Source: Planctomycetaceae bacterium (GTDB taxonomy: Bacteria; Planctomycetota; Planctomycetia; Pirellulales; Pirellulaceae). From it: DNA of 64,000 nt. The first letter of the stretch is position 1, and each line of letters opens with the position of its first letter. The translations under genes were made by a program, and so were the position numbers. This document shows, one piece after another, positions 15,654-25,900 of this stretch. The notes under the pieces were generated by a model. The model was not told the origin of the DNA and ran no database searches. It saw only the letters and a program-made list of their open reading frames with translations. The DNA is taken from assembly GCA_020638995.1 (NCBI GenBank), contig JACKHM010000006.1:124001-188000 (forward strand), read 5' to 3'.

Positions 15654-17009
15654 TCATGAGACCACGGCTCGACGCCTTCGAGACTTCTTTTGCGGGCGTG
15701 GCGTTGCTGTGTTCTTCGAAGCACTTGGCCGAGTCCGTGAGTTGCTCCGCCGGAATTGACGTTCCGCCGGAGCTTTTAGGCACCGCTGGGACGTGGCCTG
15801 CGAGTCGGCATCTGCATTTGCCGCGTTTTTCGGTGGGGCGGCTCGCGATACCGACTCGCCTGCGGTGCAGCCGAGTTCTTCGGCAGCGATCGCCTTTCCG
15901 ATAAGCCTTTCGATCATCCGCAGGTATTGCCGCTCATCGCGTCCGCAGAACGAAACCGCTCGCCCGGTTGCTCCCGCCCGCGCCGTGCGGCCAATGCGGT
16001 GGACGTAGGTCTCAGGCGACTCGGGTATGTCGTAGTTGATTACATGCGAGACACCCGAGAAGTCGAGCCCGCGCGATGCGAGGTCGGTTGCGACCAGAAC
16101 GGGAGGCCTTTGAGAATTGAATTCACGGATCGCGGCGCCGCGCTTGGATTGGCTTTTGCCGCCGTGGATCGAGACGGCTCGAATTCCGTCGCGTTGCAGG
16201 CCGCGAGCGATCTTATCCGCTCCACGCTTCGTGCGTGCGAACACGAGCGTCCGCGAACGGCGAGTTTCGTTGAGAAACCGCGTCAGTACCGCTGGCTTGT
16301 CTTGCCGCTCAACTAAGCAAACGGATTGCGACACGCGATCGGGCGTTGAAGCAACTGGCGTGACTTTCACTTCGAACGGTCGCCTCAGCCATTGTTTTGC
16401 CAAATCACGGATCGGCTTCGGCATCGTGGCCGAAAACATCAGTGTCTGGCGATGGTTCGGAACCAACGCGACGATCCTTTTCAAGTCATGGATAAAGCCC
16501 ATATCGAGCATCTGATCGGCTTCGTCAAGAATCAGAACTTCCACCGCACTCAGCTTGATGAATCCCTGCTGGATGAGATCTAGCAGACGGCCGGGTGTTG
16601 CGACGAGGACATCAATTCCGGCCTTCAAGGCCCGCACTTGCGGCTGTTGCCCAACGCCGCCAAAGATCACCGTGTGTTGGACATTCGTGTACTTGCCGTA
16701 GGTCGCCAAACTGCCACCAATTTGCGCGGCGAGCTCGCGGGTTGGCGTCAAAATGAGAGCGCGGATGGCTCGTCCGCTACGCGGAGGCGTGACGTCCTTC
16801 GCGATACTGGCAGCCGGCATCAGGCGTTGCAAAGTGGGCAAGGTAAACGCAGCGGTCTTGCCAGTTCCGGTTTGAGCACAACCGATTAAGTCGTGCCCCG
16901 CAAGAAGCTTGGGGATGGCTTGCTGTTGGATGGGTGTGGCTTCTTGGTAACCCGCAGCCTTGAGGCTACGGAGCAATGGCTCGCAGAGTGCGAGTGATTC
17001 GAACTTCAT
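15654..17009 (-). CDS. rhlE: DEAD-box RNA helicase, RhlE type
   Basis: 451 residues. Motifs in order: Q motif (ATPIQQQAIP, 24-33), I AQTGTGKT (45-52), Ia PTRELA (89-94), Ib TPGR (138-141), II DEAD (162-165), III SAT (193-195), then QRPPVLVATDLASRGLDF and HRIGRTARAG (motifs IV-VI). The C-terminal ~70 residues are basic and low complexity, as in RhlE. These ATP-dependent helicases unwind RNA in ribosome assembly and decay, and are often cold-induced. The start ATG at 17009 gives the canonical MKFESL N-terminus. Next on the same strand come the cold-shock protein and the winged-helix-like protein. Confidence 0.92.
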   Translation of the reverse strand: MKFESLALCEPLLRSLKAAGYQEATPIQQQAIPKLLAGHDLIGCAQTGTGKTAAFTLPTLQRLMPAASIAKDVTPPRSGRAIRALILTPTRELAAQIGGSLATYGKYTNVQHTVIFGGVGQQPQVRALKAGIDVLVATPGRLLDLIQQGFIKLSAVEVLILDEADQMLDMGFIHDLKRIVALVPNHRQTLMFSATMPKPIRDLAKQWLRRPFEVKVTPVASTPDRVSQSVCLVERQDKPAVLTRFLNETRRSRTLVFARTKRGADKIARGLQRDGIRAVSIHGGKSQSKRGAAIREFNSQRPPVLVATDLASRGLDFSGVSHVINYDIPESPETYVHRIGRTARAGATGRAVSFCGRDERQYLRMIERLIGKAIAAEELGCTAGESVSRAAPPKNAANADADSQATSQRCLKAPAERQFRRSNSRTRPSASKNTATPRPQKKSRRRRAVVS

Positions 17010-17640
17010 TCGGACCTAACTTTCTTTCGACAAGAGGACGATTTCGGCAACTCACATGGCTGCCGTTGCGTGAATAGTTGTTCGTCCTTGCGCGGTTATG
17101 CGCAGCAAACGAACAGCCTTTGATTCAGGAGCAAGAGAATCAGTCACCGTCGAAAGGAAGATACAAGGATGTCACGGCATTGCGCCAGTAAACATCCAGG
17201 TGGCCGCAGTCTCGAATTTGAATGAACACGACACAGCAAATCGGTGTCGATCTCGCGCCAAACTATATCGAGTCTAGCACGTCGATGTCTCGTGCGATAG
17301 GCCACGCGTTCCCATGATGAGCGGCGGCATCGATTACCGAGTCCATTTGGCAATTCTCAAAAGATTCATCAGAAAGGCTATCTAGTTCGGCCGCCACTCG
17401 TGTATGCTGAGCGAAGCGAATTCAGCAACGAGCATTTTCGCTCAACCACTCATTGTGGGATCTGTCTGCCGGGCGAGAGTCGGCGTTTCGACCTTTCCCT
17501 CCAGCCCGTTCTCCGGGAAGCCTGGCTCTGACTTCAATGGTTCGTAACCCACGGCGTGCCGTCTCTGCGCGCCTGGGCCGATCTCTGCTGGGATGTCCAG
17601 CATTCTTTTCTTTCGCGAAACCCTTATGGGAGTTATTACG
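17010..17640. other. Divergent intergenic region (631 bp)
   Basis: No convincing gene is present; short frames on both strands lack coding-like composition. It separates the minus-strand helicase gene from the plus-strand BON gene and must hold both promoters. A small ACGGC-gt-GCCGT hairpin lies at about 17550 in the plus-strand leader. The leader of the BON gene is GC-rich with T-rich ends, loosely like the RRM leader, but I could not establish real similarity by eye. Confidence 0.5.
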
Positions 17641-17907
17641 ATGACATTCGGCAACCGACCTAATGACAAGACAGTTCTAAAAGACGTCAACAAGCGGCTG
17701 ATGCGGATGGGAACACAGTCGAAAGTCACCGCATCCGTAAGAAGTGGTGCGGTTACACTGACCGGCACGCTGCAATTTGAAAACCAGCGGCGCGTTATGA
17801 TTCGAGCAGCGAACCAAGTTAGCGGTGTTCGAAATGTTGTTGATCAAATGACCGTGAAACCAAAGCAGCGGGCGGATGCAGATCCATCTCGGTCGCGTGG
17901 TGTTTAA
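17641..17907 (+). CDS. BON-domain protein
   Basis: 88 residues. The chain DVNKRLMRMGTQSKVTASVR, GAVTLTGTLQFENQRRVMIR, then SGVRNVVDQMTV is a single BON (bacterial OsmY and nodulation) domain, a phospholipid-binding fold seen in OsmY and in cell-envelope stress proteins. The usual glycine pattern (TLTGTL) is present. The ATG at 17641 was chosen because GGGAG lies eight bases upstream. It has no signal peptide of its own. It converges on a zinc-ribbon gene ten bases away. Context suggests a stress role (inference). Confidence 0.75.
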   Translation: MTFGNRPNDKTVLKDVNKRLMRMGTQSKVTASVRSGAVTLTGTLQFENQRRVMIRAANQVSGVRNVVDQMTVKPKQRADADPSRSRGV

Positions 17908-17917
17908 CATTAGCCCG

Positions 17918-18133
17918 CTACCGCGATTTGCAACGCGTCACACCAGCCTGCGCTCGCTTGGCGTAGAGCTTCTGAGCCAAGCCAGCATGGTTTGAAACGA
18001 TGGAGTCGAACCGTGCACCGCATACGGCGCATTCGGTTGCAAGTTCATCGTGTATTGCCACCTTGCATTGATCGCAGCGCATCGTCCGCATATCGGCGAT
18101 AATTGAAGCCGTTTGCAGTTGAACGTCGCTCAT
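17918..18133 (-). CDS. Small zinc-ribbon protein (71 aa)
   Basis: 71 residues with two cysteine knuckles, RCDQCK (19-24) and CAVCG (35-39), a typical rubredoxin-like zinc-binding site. The C-terminal part, AQKLYAKRAQAGVTRCKSR, is basic. The start at 18133 has AGGA at suitable spacing; a longer frame upstream has no coding quality. It follows another zinc-ribbon gene on the same strand. Probably a nucleic-acid or protein contact module; no named family recognised. Confidence 0.6.
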   Translation of the reverse strand: MSDVQLQTASIIADMRTMRCDQCKVAIHDELATECAVCGARFDSIVSNHAGLAQKLYAKRAQAGVTRCKSR

Positions 18134-18288
18134 AATTGGTTTCCTCGTTGCTGAATGGATTGGTGTTGTCCTAAGCCCTGATGCGATGAGGTAACAATCG
18201 TCTGATCTGCCCACGTAACCTCCACAAGTTGTCGTAAAGGAACCGTGAATAGAGTCTCGTTGCCACACTACATGCCGAGAAGTTGTGT

Positions 18289-18561
18289 TCAGAAATAGAC
18301 GTGACCACAATCGCACGTTTTACATCGGACGTGAGACTGCTTCTTACACTTCGGACATTTCTTGACTCGCCATGTCGAAGGCTTTGCTTCCGCCACTTCT
18401 AACTTCCGAGCAGCCTTGAGCGCGTCAGCACGAGCGGCATCGGCCTGCCGAACAGCACATTGCGGATGAATGCCTCCCTGCGAGTACGCTCGATCGCCGC
18501 ACACTGGACACACCTTGCCACTCGGTCGCGACACTAATGGAGTAGGCTTCTTTTCACTCAT
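18289..18561 (-). CDS. Zinc-ribbon protein with two Cys pairs (90 aa)
   Basis: 90 residues. The N-terminal knuckle is KVCPVCGDRAYSQGGIHPQC. A charged Ala-rich helix follows (AARADALKAARKLEVAEAK), then a second knuckle cluster CPKCKKQ, CKTC, CGHVYF. The layout is two zinc-binding modules linked by a helix. The ATG at 18561 has GGAGGT eight bases upstream, a strong site. It lies directly upstream of the other zinc-ribbon gene, and a decayed small gene precedes it. Function unknown; a nucleic-acid contact role is inferred from the ribbon architecture. Confidence 0.6.
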   Translation of the reverse strand: MSEKKPTPLVSRPSGKVCPVCGDRAYSQGGIHPQCAVRQADAARADALKAARKLEVAEAKPSTWRVKKCPKCKKQSHVRCKTCDCGHVYF

Positions 18562-18585
18562 CTGGCGATACCTCCAGCCAGGCAC

Positions 18586-18784
18586 TCAGACGGCAGTTCG
18601 CGCTCGCAGCGCATTCTTAATGACCGACACGTCCTGCACGACGGCTTTGTACAACGCTTCTGGCGACGCCCGCGTCGAGCGCCGAATACAGCATCACGTG
18701 TGGGGCGAAATACCGACGAGATTCGGCTTCCGTCGCTTTTTTCGCGATGTGGCAGCAAGCAACACTGCCTTCCGCGACAAACAC
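18586..18784 (-). pseudogene. Small decayed gene with one frameshift
   Basis: From GTG at 18784 one frame reads VACCHIAKKATEAESRRYFA and PHVMLYSALDAG with coding-like third positions. Near 18667 the frame must shift by one base to continue as SPEALYKAVVQDVSVIKNAL and ARTAV, ending at TGA 18586-18588. The joined product would be about 66 residues. It lies 25 bp before the zinc-ribbon gene start. It may be a real decayed gene or an assembly error. No family recognised. Confidence 0.35.
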
Positions 18785-19058
18785 CCGCTAGAAGAAAGGA
18801 GAAACTGAGAGCAATTTTCCCACACGTTTAACAACTAGTCTACGCTACGACGGACGCTACGTCTACGGAGTGGATTGACACTCTTTGCATCAACATCACA
18901 GGTTTTTGAGTCTTCACTTCGTGCGTATTTCAGAGTGCTATTAAGACGTTCGCGTGGAAGTGTCATCACATCGCGTTTCCAGATGCTGGACTAAAGGTAG
19001 CGACCTGCTGCCTCGCTGGCGGTGATTCGGGCTCTGGTAAGTGGTCCCGGAGTACAGG

Positions 19059-19485
19059 CTATTCGCCATTTTCAGCTGCCGCGTCGTTGAGTACGGCGAT
19101 CTGGGGTTCAATTCGAGCGAGCCACCTGGGGACGTCAATTATGTTTGGAAGTGTTGATTTAGAAACATCTGTGTCTTTAGACACTTGTGTAAACATCGCA
19201 TTTGTGTCGAAACGCATCCGTTCGAACAACACCGGAACCGAGATGTGATCTGTCGGCACGTCGCGAATCCCCACAGGTCACGTCTCCCTGAAATAGAGTT
19301 CCGAAAATGTCAGTATCCTTTCTGCATATGGCGTCGACCAATTCGGCACACATCTGGGGCATCAGGTCGGCACCGCGTTGACCTGGATTGCCGCTCGTGT
19401 GGCATTCGATCATTGCTAAGCATTCTTCTTCCTTGGTCTCTGCCGCAAGAGCACAAACCATCGCCGTCAGCCGATCTTCAAATGC
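19059..19485 (-). pseudogene. Unknown gene with apparent frameshift near 19275
   Basis: The upstream part reads AFEDRLTAMVCALAAETKEE, MIECHTSGNPGQRGADLMPQ and CAELVDAICRKDTDIFGTLF, open from about 19485. Near 19275 it loses quality, and the frame one base over continues as GIRDVPTDHISVPVLFERMR and IDVPRWLARIEPQIAVLNDA, ending at TAG 19059-19061. The joined product would be about 140 residues, acidic and soluble. No family recognised. The two halves together look like one protein. The start is not resolved because a TAA at 19486-19488 interrupts the frame just upstream. Confidence 0.35.
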
Positions 19486-19932
19486 TTACCCGCGCCTGAC
19501 GCCGGATCTCTGGCCGAGTTGTTCCGGGTTGTTGAACAGCGATTTCGTTGCCGGGAAGGAGAACTGTTCCTTTACCACTAGGCACAGATTGCCTGGCAAG
19601 ATCTCGCTCTGGCAATGAAAAGACGCTGTTGTTCGATGATGCTCTTCTTGGATCGCCGCGACAACTGTAAGCTCGGTTCTATCGACGTGTCAAATCTGGC
19701 AAAACGCACTCCGCCTACGTAAAGCGAAATCGAAGGCATAATGAGCACGCCGATTCCAGCGTCACTAGATGTCCTTGGTCACCGAGGTTGATTTGCTTTG
19801 TAAGAGGATCGCTTCGGCTAGCTCGCGCGAGTGTCGTGACACTTATCTGGCAAGTTGCGTTTCTATTAGCAAAGGTCGGATGGTCGAATGATTCTCGCTG
19901 GACGAGTTAATGAGAGGTGCGTCTTATTCGTT
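19486..19932. other. Intergenic stretch without clear gene (447 bp)
   Basis: I see no convincing frame, RNA gene or terminator hairpin here. It lies downstream of the giant minus-strand gene ending at 19933; no T-tract hairpin follows that stop. Confidence 0.4.
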
Positions 19933-22900
19933 TTAGAGGAAGTCACCCTCCTCGAAGATCGCATCGACTGCCGCGAGGAGGTCGTCTTCGTTCGAGACGC
20001 GTTCGAGGTCGTCGCGGTGTGACAGGTGGCCAAGTTGTGTTGTAGCCCGTGGTACACTTGCAAGCGTCGACGTCCATGCTAAGTCGACGGCTATGTCCGC
20101 TCTGCCGTTCAACGGGTCACCGTCGAATTGATAGTGTCGTGGTTCGAAAATGTCGGCCAGCACAAAATCGACGCTTTGGGTCGGTACTTCGCCCTCAGCG
20201 ATTATTGTCGAGACGTTGCTGGTAATGCGGTTAATGATCAACAAGGCGTCGAGAGGGGAAAGGACTCCATCGCGTGAAGTATCGAAGAAGTAGCCCGGGA
20301 ATTGATCGAGACTGGACGCATCACGCAATCGGCGCTGGCTATCTGTGAACTCAGGTCCATTTAGCTCGTTGATCACGATTAGCACGTCGATTGGTGCGAC
20401 AATTCCATCGGCATTGACGTCCAGGTGATTAGTTGGATTACTCCAGTCGAACGGCCCCACCAACTCCAAAATAGCAGCATCCTGTTTTAGGACACGAATA
20501 AAGTCGCCGTTATCAACGAATGTGCTGTCGACACTCCAACCGACTCCGATTTCAAGATCGTCACCAGCATCAGTTATTACGCGCAAGTGTCCACCCGGTG
20601 GGGAGAGTCTGGCGATATCCGCTCCGGTCAAAGCAACTGAGTTGTTGCCGCTGCCGCGAGCGTCAATGGCTTCAACGCCGCGTACGAGAGTTTCGTCGAT
20701 CTGCGCCAGATCCACATGTTGTTCGCTTCCGCTAAGGCGGAGCGTGTCGTAGCCTTGGCCTGCGTCGCCCGCGAGTAGCCCACTGTAGACCATCTCCACA
20801 TCGCCGATGGCTACTGTGTCGTCCCCGTCCGCTCCAAATATCTGAACGCGACTTAATGCCGCCACGGGAACGCGGATCAGTTCCGTCTCGCCCGACGTCA
20901 AGACAAGTTCGTTGTTCTCCGTTGTGACCTCAAGTGTCCCCGACACTGGCGGGCGTACGGTTAACGAAGCGCCGTTTGGTTGATCGCCATCAACAATCGT
21001 GAAACTATAGTCTTCGACTTCTCCATCTGGCGCAGAGCCTGTGGGCAAGAGTGCCCCCGCGGAACTGAGACGGAAGCGTGCTTGTGTTGTCCCAGGTATG
21101 GCTCCGACGGGCACAGCAACACTTAAAACATTCATTCCAGCATGGACATCTCGGCTCGCGAAAACCTGTTCGGTATGACTCCACACGCCGTCATGATCGA
21201 AATCAATCCAACCGTCAAGCTTACCGTCCTCTGACACAGTCACAGCCAGACTCGCCGTGGTTCCAGTCGACTCGGTAGTCACGATACTGCTGACCGTGAC
21301 GATTCCGTCTTCGTCAGCGCCGCCCGCATCGTCGCCGATACTCACGATATAAGGCGTTCCCAATTGCGTGTCGTTGAGTATCGCGTCAATCTCGCTGTCG
21401 ACAAACGACCCCAGGCGAAGTGAGCCCACGGCATGTCGCGCGCCGTTCATCGCGAGGCTAGTCGGATATCCAAACAGTTCGGGGGCGTCGCCGAAGTCCA
21501 TCTCAGATGCATCGACCGTGATCGAGACCGTGGCGTTGTCTGTCTCATCACTCGGCGTGCGAACTTCGTAGGTGAAGAGGGCGACGCCTATCGAGTCGGT
21601 GGGCGGCGTGTATATCAACCGATCGTCGGTCAAGTCACTCGGCGTGCCGCGATCGTCACGCGCTACCGAGCCAAGAGTTGGTTGGGTAAAACTAGCCAGC
21701 AGGATGTCATCGACGCCATTGCCATCGTTAGCCAACACGTCCAATGTGATCGGAACACCGCTTGTGGTGAATGCCGTGTCATCCGCGGCCAGCCGTTGGA
21801 TGATTGTGTTCGAACCTTCATTGTCAATAAACGTATTGTTGCCGGTGCCGCCATCCAGCGTATCGTCGCCATCTTCGCCAAACAACTCATCATCACCGGG
21901 GCCTCCGAAGAGCGAATCGTTTTCAATCCCGCCGAAGATGCGATCGTTCCCTTCTTCGCCGAAGAAGCTGTCCGCGCCCTCTTCCGATTCAAGGTGGTCG
22001 TCACCCTCACCCCCATGTAGCTCGTCCGCGCCGAGTCCACCCAGGACGATGTCACGTCCCCCTTCGCCGAACACTTCGTCATCGCCGCCGCCCCCGACCA
22101 GGAAGTCAAAACCATCGCGTCCGAAAATCTTGTCGTTGCCGTTGCCACCAAAAACAATATCGATATCGTCTCCTCCAAAGATACGATCGTCTCCGGTGTC
22201 GGTCAGTCCTAATGCATTCGTTGCATTATCCAGTGCCCCGGTGGGATCGCCGAATAGCACGCTGAGCGCAGCCTGAAAGAACTTTGTCGAAAACGAAAAT
22301 GGATTCAGACTTGTCAGCGAATCGCCGAGGATGGCGTTGGTTCCATCGCCGCCTGTAATGATGTCATCTCCCGCCCCACCGATGATCAAATCGAGCCCAT
22401 CGCCGCCTTGGATAATGTCGTCCCCTTGGCCTGCAGGAACCAATCCGACTTGCACGTTGATGTCGCCATTTTTTAGTGCATTCAGCGCAAACAAGCTGGG
22501 GACGTTGAACTGGAACGTGTCTCCAAGAATCACGTTCGTCGCATCGCGACCACCCACAAGAAAGTCGCCCCGCCGCTGGCCGGGTGGAGTCAAGGCGTTC
22601 TTGGTATCTCGGCCACCAACAATCAAATTGAATCCCGTCCCGGCGTGGATCTCGTCGTCACCGTTGTTGCCAAACAACAGATCGACAGCACCTCCCTCGT
22701 CGCGAATGTCGTCTGGCCCATCGCCTCCGATCGCAATCGTGAAGCTATCGCCGCCGCGAATCGTATCCGCTCCCGTTCCTGCAAGCCCCGGCAATTCGAA
22801 GCTCGTGTCGATGGCGTCAAAGTTTTCTTCGATTGTCTTGTCGAGCGATACATTGCGAAAGTCAATCGAAACATCTGCGCCCAGGTTCAACGAATCACCC

Positions 22901-25900
22901 ATCAGGATGTCAAAGAAGCCATTGCCCGTGAGTGTGTCGTCACCATCGCCACCCATCAGAAGATTGAAGCCACCCGCAGCACCTTCCAAAATGTCTTGGC
23001 CTTCCCCTTCGTGGTCGATGCCGTTTTGAACGATGCCGAACTGAATACCAAAGAAGACAGGGATCCGTCCGTTGAACTCGATTGTGAAGATGTCGGTAAA
23101 CGTGGTGGGGATACCCAAAAATCGGAAATCATCGCCAAGCAAGACGCTGCCACCGATATCTGCTGGAATGCCGTCTTCGGCCGGAGTAGCAATCAGCGTA
23201 TCGCTACCACTTCCGCCAACCATGATCGAGAACTTGCTGTCGTCCAGCCCACCGACTCGCAACGTCTCTTTGTTGCGTATGCGGTCGCCCAACTCACGCA
23301 GCTCTACGGCATCCGCGTCGACGGTTTCGACAAGCTCGGTGAGCTGCGTTCGTTCGCCGCCACCACGCAATTCGTCGTTATCTTCGTTTCCAAACAGGAG
23401 ATCAACCGTTCCGCCGCCCGTGAAAAGATGGTCTTCGCCACTTCCGCCAAACGCTAGGTCCAGTCCGGTCGATCCGATGATCGTATCGTCGCCAGTTCCT
23501 TCGAGGCTAAAGTCCACGTCGACCGAGAACAGCGACAACGCTTTCGAGAGCCAGCCGCCGGACTTGGTTCGCCGTTCGGTTTCATTCTGGCTATCGGACT
23601 CGGCGGCATCTTCGAAGCCAATGTTCAGCGTTGCCGAAAAACTGAATGAATCGCCAAACAGCAGCCCAGTGCCTTCGCCTCCTTCGAGATAGTCGTTGCC
23701 ATAACCTCCGACTTGAAAGTCGAAGCCACGACCGCCAGAAAGCACATCATCGCCCTTGATGTTTTCATCACCCGGCCCCACCGCGAACCCGGCCGAGAGC
23801 TTGCCATTGCCGAAACCGGCGAGAATATCATCGATATTGGAATGCACTCCAAAGTCGAGCGTGTCCCCCAGTAACACATCAATCCCGTCGCCACCGCCCA
23901 ACGTATCGTTGCCATCGCCGCCAATCAGGAAGCTTCCCGAGTTACTTCCTAGAATTGCATCGTTGTCGGCTCCCCCCAATGCAACCGTAAACCGTGCTGC
24001 ACGGTCGTTGATCGTATCGTCGCCGTCGTTGCCAAGAATGACATCGATCGTGCCGCCATCGGCCGACTCGGTGTCTTCAGGCGGGAGTGCAAAGAATATA
24101 TCGTTCCCCGCCCCGGCTAACACCAAGTCGATTCCGCTGCCGCCGTAGATCGAGTCGGTGCCCTCGCCGACCAACGAGATTCCCGCTTCGAGTTCGAACG
24201 CGGTGGGAAACGCTTTGATGGCTGCGTCCAAATCAGGTGCTTCGATCAGCGGTTGGAGATCGAAGCTGAGCGTGGCATCAAGTCGCAAGCCGTCGCCAAA
24301 CAAGATGCCGCCACCGGCGCCAGAACGGAGTTCATCATCGCCCGGTCCGCCAAAGATCACGTCAAAGCCGTCACCTCCGTCGATGGTGTCTTGTCCTGCG
24401 CCAAAGTGGGCAACATCGAGATCGACTAACTCAATCTTTCTCGCCGCTAGATTCTGGAGAAAGCTGCGAAGGACTTCGACGTCGATGTCAAACCCTTCGC
24501 CTAGCAGAACGTCCGTGTCGGCTCCGCCAAGGATGTTGTCGTTCCCCGCTCCTCCCACCACCATGTTAACGCCGTCCCCTGCACGAATGATCGTGTCTGT
24601 GGTTACGTCGTGTTGCACGTGAATGAAGTCATCGGATGAGGAAGCTACGATCAAGATCTCGCCAGGTGTGGAAGCAGTCGCGGACCGAGCAGGCATCGCG
24701 GCATCTGCCAGTTCGAAGCTGAAAGTCAGTTCATCCGGGTTGCCCTTGGCGATCATTACATCCTTCGAACCGGGGCCTGTTCGGAGTACGGCACGATTAT
24801 CCGCGGTGAGATGAAATCCGCGAAACGGCGCGAACGTGCCGCGATCAAGTGCGTTGGCATGGGTTGCGTCGCCGAAGGCAAAAAGTTGCTGAATGTTCGC
24901 GTTACCCAACGCGTTGGTGAGGAAGCCAAACGCTGAGGCATCGATCAACAGTTCGTGGCTCCCTTTATCTAACGCCTCGTTTGCCGACTCGTTAATCAGT
25001 TGCAGCGTTCCGCCGCTACTGATAATTGTGTCGGGTGTGACCGTGATTGCCCCGAGACTTTTGTCTTGTTCGTCGAGTGCATCATCGGAAGATTGCACGA
25101 TCGTGAGTGTTACGGGCCTAGAAGAATCTTCCGGCAACGTGTACTTGATCGTGACTTGGCTGGAGATGCCTTCTCCACCAAAATCGGTCACTCGCGGTGC
25201 TCGTGCTTCATCTCCCCGCGGCCCACCGCCTCCGACGTTGAAGTAGACGAGGGCAGAGTCAAACCCTTCGATCGCAATATCCATCCAGCCGTCACCATCG
25301 AAGTCACCTTGATACAGTTCATCCGATACAATGTTAACCGACTGAGAGGCGGGGAATGTTCCATCGCCATTTCCAAAAAGTAACGTGAAGCCATTGAAGC
25401 CTTCCGGATTCACGAGTACGTCTGACTGTTGGTCGTTATTGTAATCGCCAATCAGCAGTTGCTTAGTCCCCGCTTCGGTACCCGAGTCAACGGCGATGCG
25501 TGGGTTGAAAGTTCCATCCCCATTTCCTAAGTAGACCGATAGCTCTGGCGAGTTGCCAGCGAATACTAAATCCTGCTTTCCGTCACGGTTGAAATCGCCC
25601 GCCCTAACATTTGCAATTGAAAACGAATTCAAATCAAACTCGAAATCTCCCACGTCGAAAAACGGCAGTCCATCGTCCTCATCACTGTCGTCCGATAGCA
25701 ACAGTTGCAAGTACCCATTTACTCCGTCACTCTTTCCGTCGCCATCGAAATCAGGAAGGGGACCTTTTGAAACAAGTTCGTAGCTGCCGAATTGAGTGAA
25801 ATCTGTCGGGCGACAGTTACTGTTTTCGTCATAAACGCAAAACGGGTTCTGTTGCCCATTAACCACTTCCTCCGGTATGTAGGTAAGCGTTTCGAGGGTG

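Noticed and set aside
21433..23692. Long plus-strand open frames opposite the RTX part of the giant gene, some over 190 codons.
   Set aside because: They are antisense to GGxGxDxxxG repeats, whose codons on the other strand give long Ser/Pro-rich frames without stops. No ribosome site or family pattern was seen.
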